Shown here: piece by piece, positions 1 through 11,131 of the stretch | Layout: every line of letters starts with the position of its first letter | Position numbering within the stretch: position 1 is the first letter of the stretch | DNA from: Anadara kagoshimensis | Lineage: Eukaryota; Mollusca; Bivalvia; Arcoida; Arcidae | Reading direction: 5' to 3' | Assembly (NCBI GenBank): GCA_021292105.1 | Contig: CM037862.1 | Coordinates: 3,232,501-3,296,500, forward strand | DNA length: 64,000 nucleotides | Notes under the pieces: generated by a model | Told to the model about the DNA's origin: nothing | Database searches by the model: none | Seen by the model: the letters and a program-made list of their open reading frames with translations, nothing else | Position numbers and translations under genes: made by a program

Positions 1-112
1 TCACAAACAAACATACCAATCTATGTCCAAATCACAATCCTAAAGCAAAGTAAAAACTGTGAAATCTGTCAAATTAAGTTAATTAATAAATTGTTTTAGT
101 TCAACACGGCGA
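1..112 (-). repeat. Retroelement 3' tail fragment in intron 1 of USP gene A
   Basis: On the minus strand this matches the 3' tail that follows the RT fragments elsewhere in the window: a stretch equivalent to 'acttaatttg...tttactttgc', then 'ggattgtgattt', ending in 'tatgtttgtttgtga'. No RT coding part is attached. It lies 3' of exon 1 of gene A, so inside its intron 1, on the same strand as the gene. The same position in genes C, D and E carries a comparable tail. Confidence 0.6.
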
Positions 113-811
113 GCGAAAAATCACTGGTAAAAAAAGATGGAAAAACTTTACATTTTAGAGTTTACATTAGATGAGGGAAGTAGTTTATACAATATACATA
201 TGGAATGTTGTTCATCTGCTTCGGTTCCTGTTTTAGATTTGATTTATGACGGGAATCTTTATCTCTGTATCTTATTTTATAAAAGGTCAGAACACTGCTT
301 TATATATTATCTATCATTCATAGGTTTAATCAACTATGGATCGAAAGTAATAATCAGTGATTCCAATGTGTGTTTGTCTTATCTTAGTTTAACTTATTTT
401 GTCTTATTTGGTTTATTGTTAACTTCTATTGTGTTGTGTTCTTGGTTATGCTGGCTGCTGTCAAATACACGGTTTTACATATTGCGAAATTTTATGTCTT
501 CCATTTAAAATAAACAACAGGTTTAAATCAAAACAGATGTACTAAAAATAATGTGAAATAAAAAGAAATTGATCAATAAAATGTATGCAGATTCTGTTGT
601 TGTAGCTTTACTGCTGTTGTTGTGGTTGTTATAGCAGATTAGATAAACTTTTTAATTCTAAACACTGACACTTTTTTTACTAAATAAATGATGACCCAGT
701 TAATGTTACTTTAGCGAACTGCATAAGTTTAAATAAAAATGAAAGTTACACAAAATGATATCAAATAACTAATAAAATCTTAGAAATAAAATACAAATAA
801 AATATACTTAC
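113..811 (-). other. Intron 1 (5' part) of USP gene A
   Basis: This noncoding sequence lies directly downstream of exon 1 of gene A on the minus strand. It begins at a consensus donor GTAAGTATAT (complement of 802-811). Its homologues lie next to exon 1 in genes B-E. It contains a plus-strand open frame (137-508) rich in hydrophobic residues. That frame is not kept at equivalent length or reading frame in the other copies, so I do not treat it as a gene. Confidence 0.6.
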
Positions 812-905
812 AGTGAAGTGCACGTGTTGCATGTTCACTTCCATCAAAAGCTATTACAACTGTTTTAGGTTTTCTCTTCCTAGGTTTCGGTTCTTTAGCA
901 GCCAT
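812..905 (-). CDS. Universal stress protein gene A, first coding exon only (partial)
   Basis: This is the first coding exon of a UspA-family protein; the remaining exons lie left of the window. The ATG is the complement of 903-905 in a good context (AACAATGG). The exon encodes 31 residues plus one base: a lysine/arginine-rich leader (KEPKPRKRKPK), then the first beta strand and nucleotide-contact segment [17 protein letters not shown], as in USPs. It ends in CACT|GTAAGT, a strong donor, leaving phase 1 exactly as in copies B-E. The family binds ATP or forms dimers and is linked to stress resistance; the actual role here is inferred. It is one member of a tandem array transcribed leftward. Confidence 0.85.
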
Positions 906-1971
906 TGTTAACCAAGCCGACTACCTCCCTCCTCGTATCGACACCAATTGAATCATGTGGATATGTACTGGTATTGATCTATCGTACAGTAGAAATTCTC
1001 AAGCCAAACATTGTTTATATACAATACTCAGATTGTTTAATCAGGCCAAGTTGAACGTATTTTTTCAATATCGGTAAACTTTTTACCGTGAAATGTGATA
1101 ATATGATTGTTCTGCAGCATTGTTAATGGAAGCATAAATAGTCCCACTTGACTAAATAATGGAATAAAATGTCAATTGTATGTGAAATAAGTGATTCATT
1201 GTAAAGACGGTAAGGCAAAATAAGTGTAAATCCATATAATAAAATCTGATATGAGAGGAACAGATGAGATTTCAAATAAAGTTTTCGGTATCAGAATTCT
1301 CAGCATTCGTGTATTTTAAGTTTTGTCCATTGGAAAATCACATTTTATTGAGCTGATTTATGATATGCAACATTATACTGCCTATGAGGGTATTTTTGTT
1401 TTATTTTTTGAATACAAAATATTTCTAAGCTTCTCTGCCGTGACGCCATGTACCTGGAATGTTTTGAGTTTGTAAGAGATACGCAAATGTCGCTTCACAT
1501 ACTGTCTTTTACTTTGTGACAATTTTTATTTTCCATAATGTTCATAGAAAGTTTCATCTAAAAAATTTGGTACTATCCATTTAACTGAGCGTATATGTAA
1601 CGTTTTTCGTACCATCTAATACCATATCTAAATAGAAAAAACAAGTTTGCAGTTATTTTGCATGGTGTACGATATAGTTAACAAAAACAGCTGTGTGTTG
1701 ATGTAACACGTCACCATGAGTGTCACTTCTTGTGTAAACACGGTTCGTTTCTACATATATCATTACAATAATATTCTACATTAATCGAAGAAACGAACAT
1801 TGGTTTTCAATTTCGACTCAACTCTAGCAAATGAACAATATCAAACTTTATTGAAATGTATTCTTTTCTGTGAGTTATTTCCATATTTCGCTGTCAAAAA
1901 CACAGCGATAGAGACAGTTACCATCAAACTTGTTATTTCCTGTTTTAATGTTAATTTAGAGAAATATATCA
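906..1971. other. 5' flank of gene A (array unit sequence)
   Basis: The first ~200 bp are the conserved 5' UTR/promoter block of the USP unit. The rest is AT-rich and matches the flanks upstream of genes C, D and E, for example the block around 1441-1500 that recurs near 31403, 47574 and 61496. I see no coding exon in it. Confidence 0.5.
1014..1021 (-). promoter_or_regulatory. Putative TATA box of USP gene A
   Basis: The minus strand reads TATATAAA, about 109 bp upstream of the ATG at 905. The same motif lies at the same place in genes B, D and E, within a block of about 120 bp conserved in all five copies. A start site some 30 bp downstream would give a 5' UTR of roughly 75 nt, which is inference. 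Confidence 0.5.
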
Positions 1972-2690
1972 ACAACAAACATGCTTATCCATGTGTAAAT
2001 CACAATCCCAAACACAAACTTTAAAAAAACTTGAAAACCTTTTAATTTTATGTTTGTACTAGTAAGAAATTAAATGTACAACGCCAGATCAAACGATAGT
2101 AAAGCAAATTTCAACAGTGTAAAAAGAAAATTAAACTATAATATATCTAAATTAAGCAATTTGGGTAACTCGAAAATTTTTGGAAGTTATTGGAAATATA
2201 TTCAGGATGTCTTAAATTAAATGTTATTTTATATTTTTGGAAATTCAAGCAAAGTCAAAGTGTAAAAAATAGCCTAAAGTTGTAAACAATTTGAAAATTT
2301 AAAAGACATGTTTAAATTAATTACACCATGATTTCAGCAAACATCTAACTCATTTTATCAATATGCTTGGAATATACTGAAAAAGAATTTATGTGCTAAA
2401 TAACCATGCCGTTGAAATGTTATGTTTATATTGTATTACAAATTTGTATTCTAAATATGTTGAGTTATGATATTTTATGTGTGTTTTACAAAAAAAAACT
2501 TTCTTCAAACTTGCAAAATAAGTAAAAACAAGTAAACTTCCACCAAGGATATGAGATACGGTTCTCCTGAACAATAAACACATCCAGTTATCCACATCCG
2601 CCAAGGTTAGAATCAAATTAGAATTAAAAGAACAAGGAACCATGTCAAAGACGTCATATTTTATAACCATATTGTGTTAGCGACCATAAA
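1972..2690 (-). repeat. Minus-strand RT retroelement remnant (tail plus end of RT), interrupted
   Basis: Read on the minus strand, 2690 to about 2506 holds a decayed end of the RT coding region (equivalent to the 'KFYGRHH.IVDKYD' block) followed by its tail. The last part of the tail is at 1972-2035. The two tail parts are separated by about 470 bp (2036-2505) of unrelated AT-rich sequence, apparently an insertion. It abuts the plus-strand copy at 2691 head to head. Confidence 0.5.
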
Positions 2691-3060
2691 ACTTTTGATT
2701 CGAGCATCTCCGGTTTTTGGTGTATTTAATTCACAGATAATACGCTATGATAGAGTTTGTCTCTACTGTGGGAACTATATACAAAGATGAAAGCTCCTTA
2801 CAAGATAATTGCTGATCAAGAATACCGCAAGACTATGGTTAATAAAGTCCTCAAAAAGTTGAACGACCGTCATCATTATATTGTTGATAAGTATGATCTT
2901 TCTGTATCTAAAGTTGCCTTTTATATATTTAAAGTCCAATAGTGTAGCTATCTAAACAGGCGGTACCTACACTTTCGGAGCACTTGGTCTCATTTTCCTG
3001 GTAGAAGCTAACGTGTTTTACTAAATTTGCTTTGTTTTGTTTAGGATTTTGGGTTTTTTA
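2691..3060 (+). repeat. Plus-strand RT retroelement remnant with tail
   Basis: This holds the last ~85 codons of the RT region, broken by stops and frameshifts. An open stretch at 2757-2942 ends with LNDRHHYIVDKYDLSVSKVA, which matches the terminal block seen in the better copy at 7379-7915. The tail follows with 'gtgtagctatctaaacagg', then 'ggtagaagctaacgtgttttac'. It is a non-functional fossil. Confidence 0.55.
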
Positions 3061-5280
3061 TTTGTAGAAATTACACTCTTCAATCAAACTATAACAACAA
3101 ATATTTAATCAGTTACATTTATTTTCCACTCTTGTATTTGGATAAGTTTTGCTGTTTATCTCGCATTAATTATTTTGTTTCAGTTTTTTTTATTCGTGTT
3201 CGGGTTTTTCTCTCTAGTTTTTGGCTTTTGTGTTCGTGTTCGTGTTCTTAGTTGTATTCAATATTGAACATGTTCGTCATTATAAATACTATATTTGATT
3301 TCACAAAGCGTTCAATGTTTTGTTTATAGAATTTCTGAAAGGATCTATGTTTTAGAACGATAAACAACTGAATGGATTCATATTTTAGATAAGCGCCGTT
3401 TTCAAAAACTGTGGTCAGATTTCACATATGGGGCTTAGTTTGGTGTTTAACTTTCAAAATTATTCCTTCTATTTTTGACTAAACAACAACAGTTGTAATC
3501 GCCAAATCTTTATCAACAGAAATATACAACGGTTAGCCGGCACTGATACAGGAAATAGACAAAATCATAACTTCATTTATACACGACATTTAATGGTGCC
3601 TTAAATATTTTAAACTATATCTAGATGGCAATTTGAGGGGATGTATACAGAATACATAATAAGAATGAAGTCAATTTACAATACACTATTTTACTATTTG
3701 TTTTTACGGATTTTTATAGCGCATAATTCGATAGAATAGACAAAGATAGTTTTTAAGGACAATTTACAAGCAACCACCGTGCACCACCATTGCTTTCAAT
3801 AAGTGTAAACTGATTTGACACTAATATTTTAATCGTTGTTTTGCTTTTTTACAAATCGAAATTTAATTATTTGAAAAGTTGTAATATTTTAGGTTTAAAT
3901 ATATGGCCTTATTATAGGACCATTGATTTAACATGAACTTAATGGGTAACACTATACAAAATAATATAATATTCTTTCTTTTTGTTTAAAGTTTGGACAA
4001 ACTAGTTTATATATAATCAGTGATTGTGATATTTATCTTGCACATTTATTCTGCATAACCCTGTAACGGTCAAATAATTGTCATTAATTAAATCAAGTAC
4101 CAAACAAAAATCTTAAGTTTTACTATCAATGCTGTCAGTTTTGTATCCGTTTGTGTCCTGTTTTGGTTGCATTTTGTCTTTTATATCTATATACCCATTC
4201 TATATCTTCTTTTTCTGTATAACATTCTTTCAGAAGCAAATTTAAACTCAAGTTTACATGACCATTAATTCTCATTGTTGTAAAATGGCAATATCTTTAT
4301 TTTAAAAATTCCTATTTTGAAGGGGCTTATTCATATGTAATGCCTCTTTCAATATTATCGTTGAAATTGTTAGACTTTTTATTAAATAATAGATTTTTTT
4401 TATTTTCTGCTGGATGACGAATTAATGATCGAGTACAGTACAGACTTATACAAAGTTTAACAATAATTTAAATAATAAGTGTTAGATCGGCAGCTCACTG
4501 CTATCTTTTCGTCAGCTTCTGTCAATCTTTAAGCATTGTTCCGGACACAAGCTATCCATATCTCGACCCCATGGTCATTCGGCAGCCAAGCTTCGCCTCC
4601 CTGTACTTTACATTACAAATTCATTTTGATAATGTCGTTGATATGATTTATGGTATAAAACATGATTGTACATTCCATAATGTTATTATGATACAAAGAT
4701 ACATACAAAATGTCGACGACGTCAGATTTACTTAGACTTTTTGTTGCAATGTTTTATTTATTAAAAAAATCATTGAAGGTAAAATGCGTAGTACTAATGT
4801 CTAATGTAAAATTGAAAGAAAATATACCAATACAATCATATCTACAAAATATCAAGAATGTATTTTTGCGATAATCGAGAAGCAAAATAGATACGGCTAT
4901 ATAATAATTCTATGGATACTCTTGTATATTAATTCTATTTTGTCAAAGTCATGCTTTGTTTAATTGGAATTGGAATTTCAGTCTGTGTTTCAAAATTATC
5001 GTTAGCGTACTTCTACTTGGCATGTTGCTTTCTTGACTACAATTTATTATACAGAAGTATCCAGGCAAACTTCCAAGTTTATGGGTTGCTAAGTTGCTAA
5101 GTGTCGAAGGCATTCAGTATCATAAAGTAAATGAATATTTCTGAAAAATGTGTCTCAATTTTTTTTAAATTATTTTTGTTTTTGGTCGACAAATTTTCAG
5201 AACATATTTTTCAATATACAGCTGTATATATAATTCACGTCCCATAGTTTAATATTTTTCATTCTAAATATTGATTTGAC
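3061..5280. other. Intergenic array sequence between genes A and B
   Basis: This 2.2 kb is AT-rich. Most of it aligns by eye with the equivalent intervals upstream of C, D and E (for example near 19000-21200, 32150-34450 and 48840-51060). Recognisable blocks are one around 3480-3600 (cf. 19225-19350) and one around 4480-4600 (cf. 20440-20590). I see no exon, RNA gene or element boundary. Confidence 0.45.
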
Positions 5281-5450
5281 ATGTGGATGGCTTAGGTAGC
5301 TAAAGAGAAGGTGTTTGTCCTTCAGGAGTACCAGGCCTCAATTTCCGGGTGGAAATTCACGTGTTTAACTTAATTTATCAGTTCTTAAAGTTTGTTCTTT
5401 GCTTTGAAATTGTGATTTTGACATAGGTCGAAATTTTTGTGTTTGACATA
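5281..5450 (+). repeat. Retroelement tail-only fragment
   Basis: This has the tail signature: 'gtagctaaagagaagg', 'ccggagtacc'-like and 'ggtggaaattcacgtg' blocks, then 'ttgtgattttgacatagg'. It has no RT coding part. The same tail is present at the equivalent place in the other units (21278, 34459, 51081), so it predates the duplication of the array. Confidence 0.55.
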
Positions 5451-5796
5451 TACTATTTACGTCGAATTAAACAAGGTTACCAATTTATTAATAGAAATTA
5501 CTTTTACTTTGCATCAACATACAGGAAGTCTTTTTTATTCTTTTTTTTTAATGTTCTTCCCTGTGTTTGTCTTTGTATTTGTTCTAAGTGATGTTGTGAT
5601 TGTTAATTGAATTCGGATCAAATGCAGTCCTCCTTTTACAACGTTAGGCGATATCAATTTCAAACTAAAAACTTTATTTTGTCATAAATGTGCTTTTGGG
5701 ATTGCTTCATAAAAACCAAACGCCATTCAACAGTATTACACCTTGGGATTCATTGTCGACGACAATTCTAGGAACTGATCACAGATTAGGGTTTTT

Positions 5797-6408
5797 CATT
5801 AACAATTGAACTGTTTAGAAATGCGGTTCATAGTCGATATGAACGCAATTGATATGCAAGCAAACTGAATAACGCGCGTTAGCGAGTTATGATTAGTTTG
5901 CCTTGCATATCAATTGCGTTCATATCGACTATGAACCGCATTTCTAAACAGTTCAGTTGTTATATTTACGTTTAAAACTATTTTCTTTTCTTTTTCTTGG
6001 TTCAAAATCATTTTAGAAAATTTTAATTCCGTGTTTTGTCAACAACGATTTTCGATTCACGGAACAGCTGATGGAACAGCAGATCCAACTGATCAGCTGT
6101 GCAGTTTGGCGCCAGAAATTCTAGGACAAAATAGTGCGTGGAAAAAACAAATTGCATACAAAATTTCTACTAAATTGTTCAATTTTTTATTAAATACAAT
6201 TATTTCGGTAATAAATAATCACAATTATGCAAACAATCAATATAGTTCCGGTTTTGTGTATTTCATATTGTGTATTCATACGCCGATTGTTGTGAATGGT
6301 ATTCCCGTGACGTCACCAAGGTAGATCTTGCAGTTCATAGCCGATATGAACGCAATTGCTCTGAACCCTTGTGTAGAAGACAGAAAACAGACAAAATGTA
6401 AATATTAA
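5797..6408. mobile_element. Hairpin-bearing MITE-like insertion
   Basis: A near-perfect inverted repeat has arms at about 5799-5868 and 5892-5963. The ~70-nt arms differ by one mismatch and one gap, around a ~23-nt loop that is itself partly self-complementary (ATAAC...GTTAT). A third, shorter copy of the arm motif GTTCATAGCCGATATGAACG lies at about 6337-6365, in the orientation of the left arm, so 5892-6365 is also bounded by inverted repeats. The interval is absent from the matching sites near 21785 and 34965, which supports insertion. A 97-codon open frame at 6031-6324 has no family I recognise. No transposase and no clear target-site duplication are visible. Confidence 0.55.
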
Positions 6409-7378
6409 GTATTGAACGACAAAGCTTCCTCATACGACATACTTTTGTATTCTTAATTAGATCTTAAACCGCGTTGTTATTAACGTGGCATTAAAATACT
6501 TGGAACATATTAAAAAAGGAAGTCAGCCTTCAATCCATGTCTAATGCCACAGAATAATACTATTAACTTTATGACTTACAACTGACATTGTCATTTAGTT
6601 TTTATAGTAGAACAGGGGAATCTGTAACTTACAATATGTACATTATACTTCAGAAAACCTAAAACATCCAAGTAAATGAAACAATTAATGATAAATTCTG
6701 TTACAGAAATCAAGACAAGAATATACAAACAATCGCTTAACATGCATTGAAGCATTTTCAGTGCACACGCAGTAGTGAATGCATGCTTAATCTTCTATTT
6801 GCTGTGATCTGTTAGCACGAACTTTACACCACTCGAATATCGAGACCCCAAAATGTTTACGTTTTCAGTTGATTACGTGAGATGCATCGTAGACCCGTCA
6901 GTTATAATGTTACTACAGCTTTAGTGAACAATTTACTAAGAACACGTTGTGTTTTGGTACTGTATTTGCTATGTATTTTTGTTGTTTAATTAATTGATTT
7001 TACGATCCCATTTACTGTATAATGTTACTATTTGATTTTGTGATATTAGGAAATATTTAACAAACACGCCGCTTACTGTTGTCTGTGTTAATTCCTTACT
7101 CTAAATGATAGCCAGTAGATTAAATGACGTGTACATAAATATCAATTACTAAAATGCGAGGACTAAATAGATAATGAAATTGTTTTGTATAAAAAGCTGT
7201 CTGCGATATAGAAAAGATAAAAAAAAACCTATTTACTATCGTCTAACCATATTTGTTATACGTCCATGTTTAAGGCTTTGTTGGAGCATGATTTAGTTTA
7301 TTTCATTTGATAAACCCTATAAGAACTATTATCATCGTGCATCTAACAAAAAGTTAATTTGAATGGTCAATATATGAC
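6409..7378. other. Intergenic array sequence between genes A and B
   Basis: This matches the intervals near 21810-22620, 35000-36230 and 51350-52020. It includes a block starting ATGCATCGTAGACC at 6882 that stays open for about 28 codons and is kept in the other units (see findings). No splice-supported exon could be assigned. Confidence 0.4.
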
Positions 7379-8115
7379 ATGCAGAACCTTGTTAAATCTG
7401 GAGAGAAGACTGACGTCAAATCATCAACTCAACATACAGTTATATAGATGACGTTCTGTCTCTTAAAAATCCTAAATTTGGAGACTATGTAAATGTAATC
7501 TATCCTAGTGAGCTTGAAATAAAAGAAACGACTTATTCCTCAAGTTCTACTTCATATTTAGACTTATACCTGAATTATGACGCACACGAAAGGCTACATT
7601 TGAAACTTTATGACAAACGTGATGACGTCAATTTTTCTATTGTCAACTTTCCTTTTTTTATGCAGCAATATACCTGCTTCTCCTGCTTATGGTGTATTTG
7701 TTTCCCAACTAATACGCTATGGTAAAGCTTGTTCCCACTACGGAGACTTTGTACAACGAAGTAGGTTGCTTGCAAATAAATTGTTGTCTCAGGGATATTG
7801 CAAGCCTAGGCTGATCAAGGCCCTCAAAAAGTTTTATGGCCGTCATCACAGTATTGTTGATAAGTTTGATGTTTCTGTGTCCAGGATTGCCCTGGATATA
7901 TTTGACGTCTCATAGTTCGATGTTCCTTTCACACAATTTTGATTACACACGTGGCGGGTGTAGCTAGCTGCACAGGAGGTGCTTACCCTTCCGGAGTACC
8001 CGGCCTCGCTTCCCTGGTGGAAGTTCACGTGTCTAACCTAACTTGTCAGTTCCAAATTTTTTACTACGCTTCTGGATTGTGATTCGGACATGGATTAGTA
8101 TGTTTGTTTTTGATT
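7379..8115 (+). mobile_element. RT retroelement 3' fragment (YIDD reverse transcriptase C-terminus plus tail)
   Basis: This is one of the better preserved copies. Its decayed frame encodes ...[18 protein letters not shown].. (YIDD being the RT catalytic motif), then [49 protein letters not shown] and [26 protein letters not shown] before a stop at about 7913. Frame changes occur near 7420 and 7660. A ~200-bp tail follows, ending 'tatgtttgtttttgattga'. This protein type is common in bivalve and cnidarian genomes; whether it is Penelope-like or another LINE-related class I cannot settle. In units C, D and E only the tail survives at this site. Confidence 0.7.
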
Positions 8116-8586
8116 GATGCCTTATCTTTTTCCGAAAACTAAATGATGTTGCTTCGGTGATTGTCTTCAGTAGTGGTATGGTAAGGTTTATTGATTTAAT
8201 GATGATACACCTTTTCTAATTGCTTTCAGTGCTCTGTATGTGGATTTAATGCACGGTGTGACTTACATGCTTAATCTTCAATACAATTTTTTCCCTATAT
8301 TCATAACGTGTTTTGATGCCATGTATTTGATTCCGTTAGCAACCTGAGCACTTGAGCGTCCTTGTAGATTTAAATTTTGATTTTATGGTTTTAGTTATAA
8401 TATTGAAACTATTCGTATAAGCAAGGAAGCATTAATCATAATTTACGATGCCTATCTTATTTCTTTTTTCTTGAAATTTATCATTAAGCAGATTTCCTCT
8501 GTGTATATATAGTTTTTGATTTAATTCATCAAAATAAAAATATACTGAAGATACTATCATTAAATGATAAAGTTATTTTAGATAAT
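8116..8586. other. Intergenic array sequence
   Basis: This AT-rich block is shared with about 22700-23260, 36320-36870 and 52105-52640. I see no gene or element in it. Confidence 0.4.
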
Positions 8587-8594
8587 ATACTAGT

Positions 8595-9886
8595 CAGGCA
8601 TGGGGCGAATTACATTGCAATGTAATGCATTACATTACAATTACTTTGACAAAAGTAGCATTATATTACAATTACAATTACATGTATTTTGGAAAGTAAT
8701 GCATTACATTACAATTACTTTACCAAAGTAATGCATTATATTACACATTACATTTCATAAAGAATCCAAACATATAAATACAATATGTTTCGGATTCAAA
8801 ATTTGAAATTTAAATTTTGGGTTCTTTTTCTATAAAGTTCTTATGTTTTGATTTTTAACTGTTGAAAACAGGAGAATATATAGTCAATAAGTGTGTGTAT
8901 AGATTCTTTTTGCTTTGGGTCATTCAACTGATATTTCTGCTGTTTACCAGTAGGTTTTACAAAATTTGTCAAAGTTGATTGTTCATCTATGTCAGGCTTT
9001 TTATTATCCAAATATACATTTCTGTTTTACTTTAAAAATTAAGAAGAAAAAAAACCAGAGATGCTGTAAGGAATTTTTCATATTATATGTTTTTATTTTT
9101 TATTTATTTTATTCACTGAATGTTTCTTAATTACCATTAAATCAAAACAGTAAAAGGAGTTGATAGGTATACAAACTAATTAGTGGTATTGTCAGGTGTA
9201 AATTATAAACCATACTTAACAAATAACTTCTTTAATCATTAGATAGGTTACCTTAATAGCATATAAAAAGGATTACAAAAAACCAAAAAAAAAACCAAAA
9301 AAAAACAATTTCTGGTAAAAATAAAATTGTTTTCATTACAGGTTATCAGTTAAAGCAAAATTACAAATTATTGTAGTTACTGAAACTTATATTTAGATAT
9401 GTTGCAAATTTTGATGTGATCTTTAGACTTCCCGATAGTACTAATAACAGCATTTGCATTTTGCTTTAAAATGTATTTTTATCCTTTACATTTGTTGGAA
9501 ATTCAAAATGATCTGAAGTATACTAACTTTTAAGCATTTTATATAGTTTTAGTATTAAGGTTGAATGAGTTTGACAAATTAACAGTTCAAAGTTACAATT
9601 TTTCTAGACATCAATTTTCATATTTTATATTAGGGAAAAAAGTAGCCTGTAGGTACTTACTAGCCCTGAATTGTAATGGTAATAATATCTAACATTTAAT
9701 ACAGAGAAGTAATGCTATGTAATGCCATGTAATGCTTAAATTACATGTATTTTTGTCTATGTAATGCATTACATTACAATTACATGTAATGCAAAAATTA
9801 GGGCATTACACATTACATGCATTACTTTGAGAAATGTAATGCATTACAGGGCATTACAATTACAAATTAGCATTACCCCATGCCTG
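8595..9886. mobile_element. Non-autonomous hAT-type DNA transposon
   Basis: The element starts CAGGCATGGGG and ends CCCCATGCCTG, so its terminal inverted repeats begin CAG and end CTG. It is flanked by a perfect 8-bp direct repeat ATACTAGT at 8587-8594 and 9887-9894. An 8-bp target duplication with CA(G)...(C)TG ends is diagnostic of the hAT superfamily. Both subterminal regions carry many copies of TAATGCATTACATTACAATTA-like repeats (about 8610-8755 and 9710-9865). The central ~900 bp is AT-rich with no transposase reading frame. The equivalent site in unit C (near 23260) has no such element, so the insertion belongs to this unit. Confidence 0.85.
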
Positions 9887-9957
9887 ATACTAGTATGTTG
9901 TGTTTGACAAAATAACTATCCGTGTACCATTGAGAATAAACTGTGCACCAATGTGTG

Positions 9958-10515
9958 CTGATGTGTTTCTTCAAAGCAGAAAATATGTAAGACCTTGTAG
10001 ACTCGTTAAATCATTCCACCCTACATCTGCATTCTATCTCTAGATATTCATAAATTTGGAGAATATCTGAATGTCATCTAACAAACTTAAAACTGTACAA
10101 ACACAAATTTGGCAAATGCCCAATGTGCTTCATATTTCGAATTATATACCGATTGTGACAAACACTATGGGCTACATCTGAAGCTATATGACAATCTTTA
10201 TGATTTCAATATTTCCTTTGTCAGCTTATCTCCTCTATGCTACACTATACCTGCTTCTTCAGCTCATGTTATATTTGTGTTACTGTTAATATGCTATGGT
10301 GGTTACTGTTACCATTACACAACAAAACAAGCTGTGGATTCGGGGATAAATAAGCATAGGATTACCAAAGCCTTCAAAACGTTTCATGGTCGCCATCACA
10401 ACATTATTATTGAACAAAATGATGTCTCTGTATCCAAAATTATCCTGGATATACTTTTAGCCTCATAGTTCCATGTTCCTTTCATTCGCATTTTCCAAGT
10501 AGCGGGTGTAGCTAG
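9958..10515 (+). mobile_element. RT retroelement 3' fragment near gene B
   Basis: This decayed fragment has the same RT C-terminal region. The longest open stretch (10109-10468) reads through equivalents of LHLKLYDNLYDFNIS, TIPASSAHVIFVLL and FKTFHGRHHNII to a stop. The YIDD block upstream is destroyed, and only the start of the tail ('gcgggtgtagctagatca') remains. Orthologous fragments lie at 23320, 36930 and 52690, so it was present before the units duplicated. Confidence 0.6.
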
Positions 10516-11131
10516 ATCAGTCAACAAGACCTCAACATATAATTGTCCCATAAATTTTAATACAATATAACTAATGTATTATGAAGAGAAAAATTAATAT
10601 AAAACTCCTTAAAAATGAAATTTTGTACACAAATAAGAACGTAACTTTACAAAACCTTTTACGTCCCCGAAACATAGTCGTATCGTTCATTAGTGTTTTA
10701 ACAAATATGCGGTACACAATCATATCACAATTTTAGTTCAGATTGTATATTAATGAATACCTCTTTTTAAACTCAAATTTAAAAAATAATCTGAAACAAT
10801 ATGTAAAACTAAAAAAAACAAAAACGCCATTATATGGTTTTACAGTAGGCTAATACATAGGTTTATAATTCGATTATCACAACAACAGGACTAAAAACAT
10901 CAAACCACAACACGTCAAATCTGACTTGTCGATGATATATCATACATCATTTCTATCCAACAATTATCTTTTACCGACCTCATTGTCAATTCCTTGCACT
11001 AAGTATTTGATTCCTTGCATTAAAACTAGTATGTGTTGTGCCATTTAATGGAAAAAAGATACTCCAAGCATGCACTGGAACATTATAAAGGGTACATTAA
11101 CTGCCATTGTCTCCCGGGAAAATATTATCAT
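10516..11131 (-). other. 3' flank of USP gene B
   Basis: This lies downstream of the gene B stop codon. It should contain the 3' UTR and polyadenylation site. An ATTAAA-type hexamer on the minus strand occurs about 85 bp after the stop (near 11043-11048), but I cannot fix the transcript end. The block is shared with the 3' flanks of C, D and E. Confidence 0.4.

Noticed and set aside
137-508. 123-codon plus-strand open frame rich in hydrophobic residues, with relatives near 30332, 43834 and 60480
   Set aside because: It lies in USP intron 1. The relatives are in different frames and lengths, so the similarity is explained by DNA duplication rather than coding constraint.
6031-6324. 97-codon open frame inside the hairpin-bearing insertion
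   Set aside because: I recognise no domain, and a chance open frame in a MITE-like element is likely. It is kept only as a remark under the element.
7846-8028. Minus-strand open frame over the RT end and tail (similar frames at 35464 and 62342)
   Set aside because: It recurs wherever the RT end and tail occur, as the antisense or opposite reading of the retroelement; it is not an independent gene.
8600-8760. Regularly repeated TAATGCATTACATTAC motifs that could suggest a CRISPR-like or satellite array
   Set aside because: There are no unique spacers of constant length. The repeats sit at both ends of an element with hAT termini and an 8-bp target duplication.
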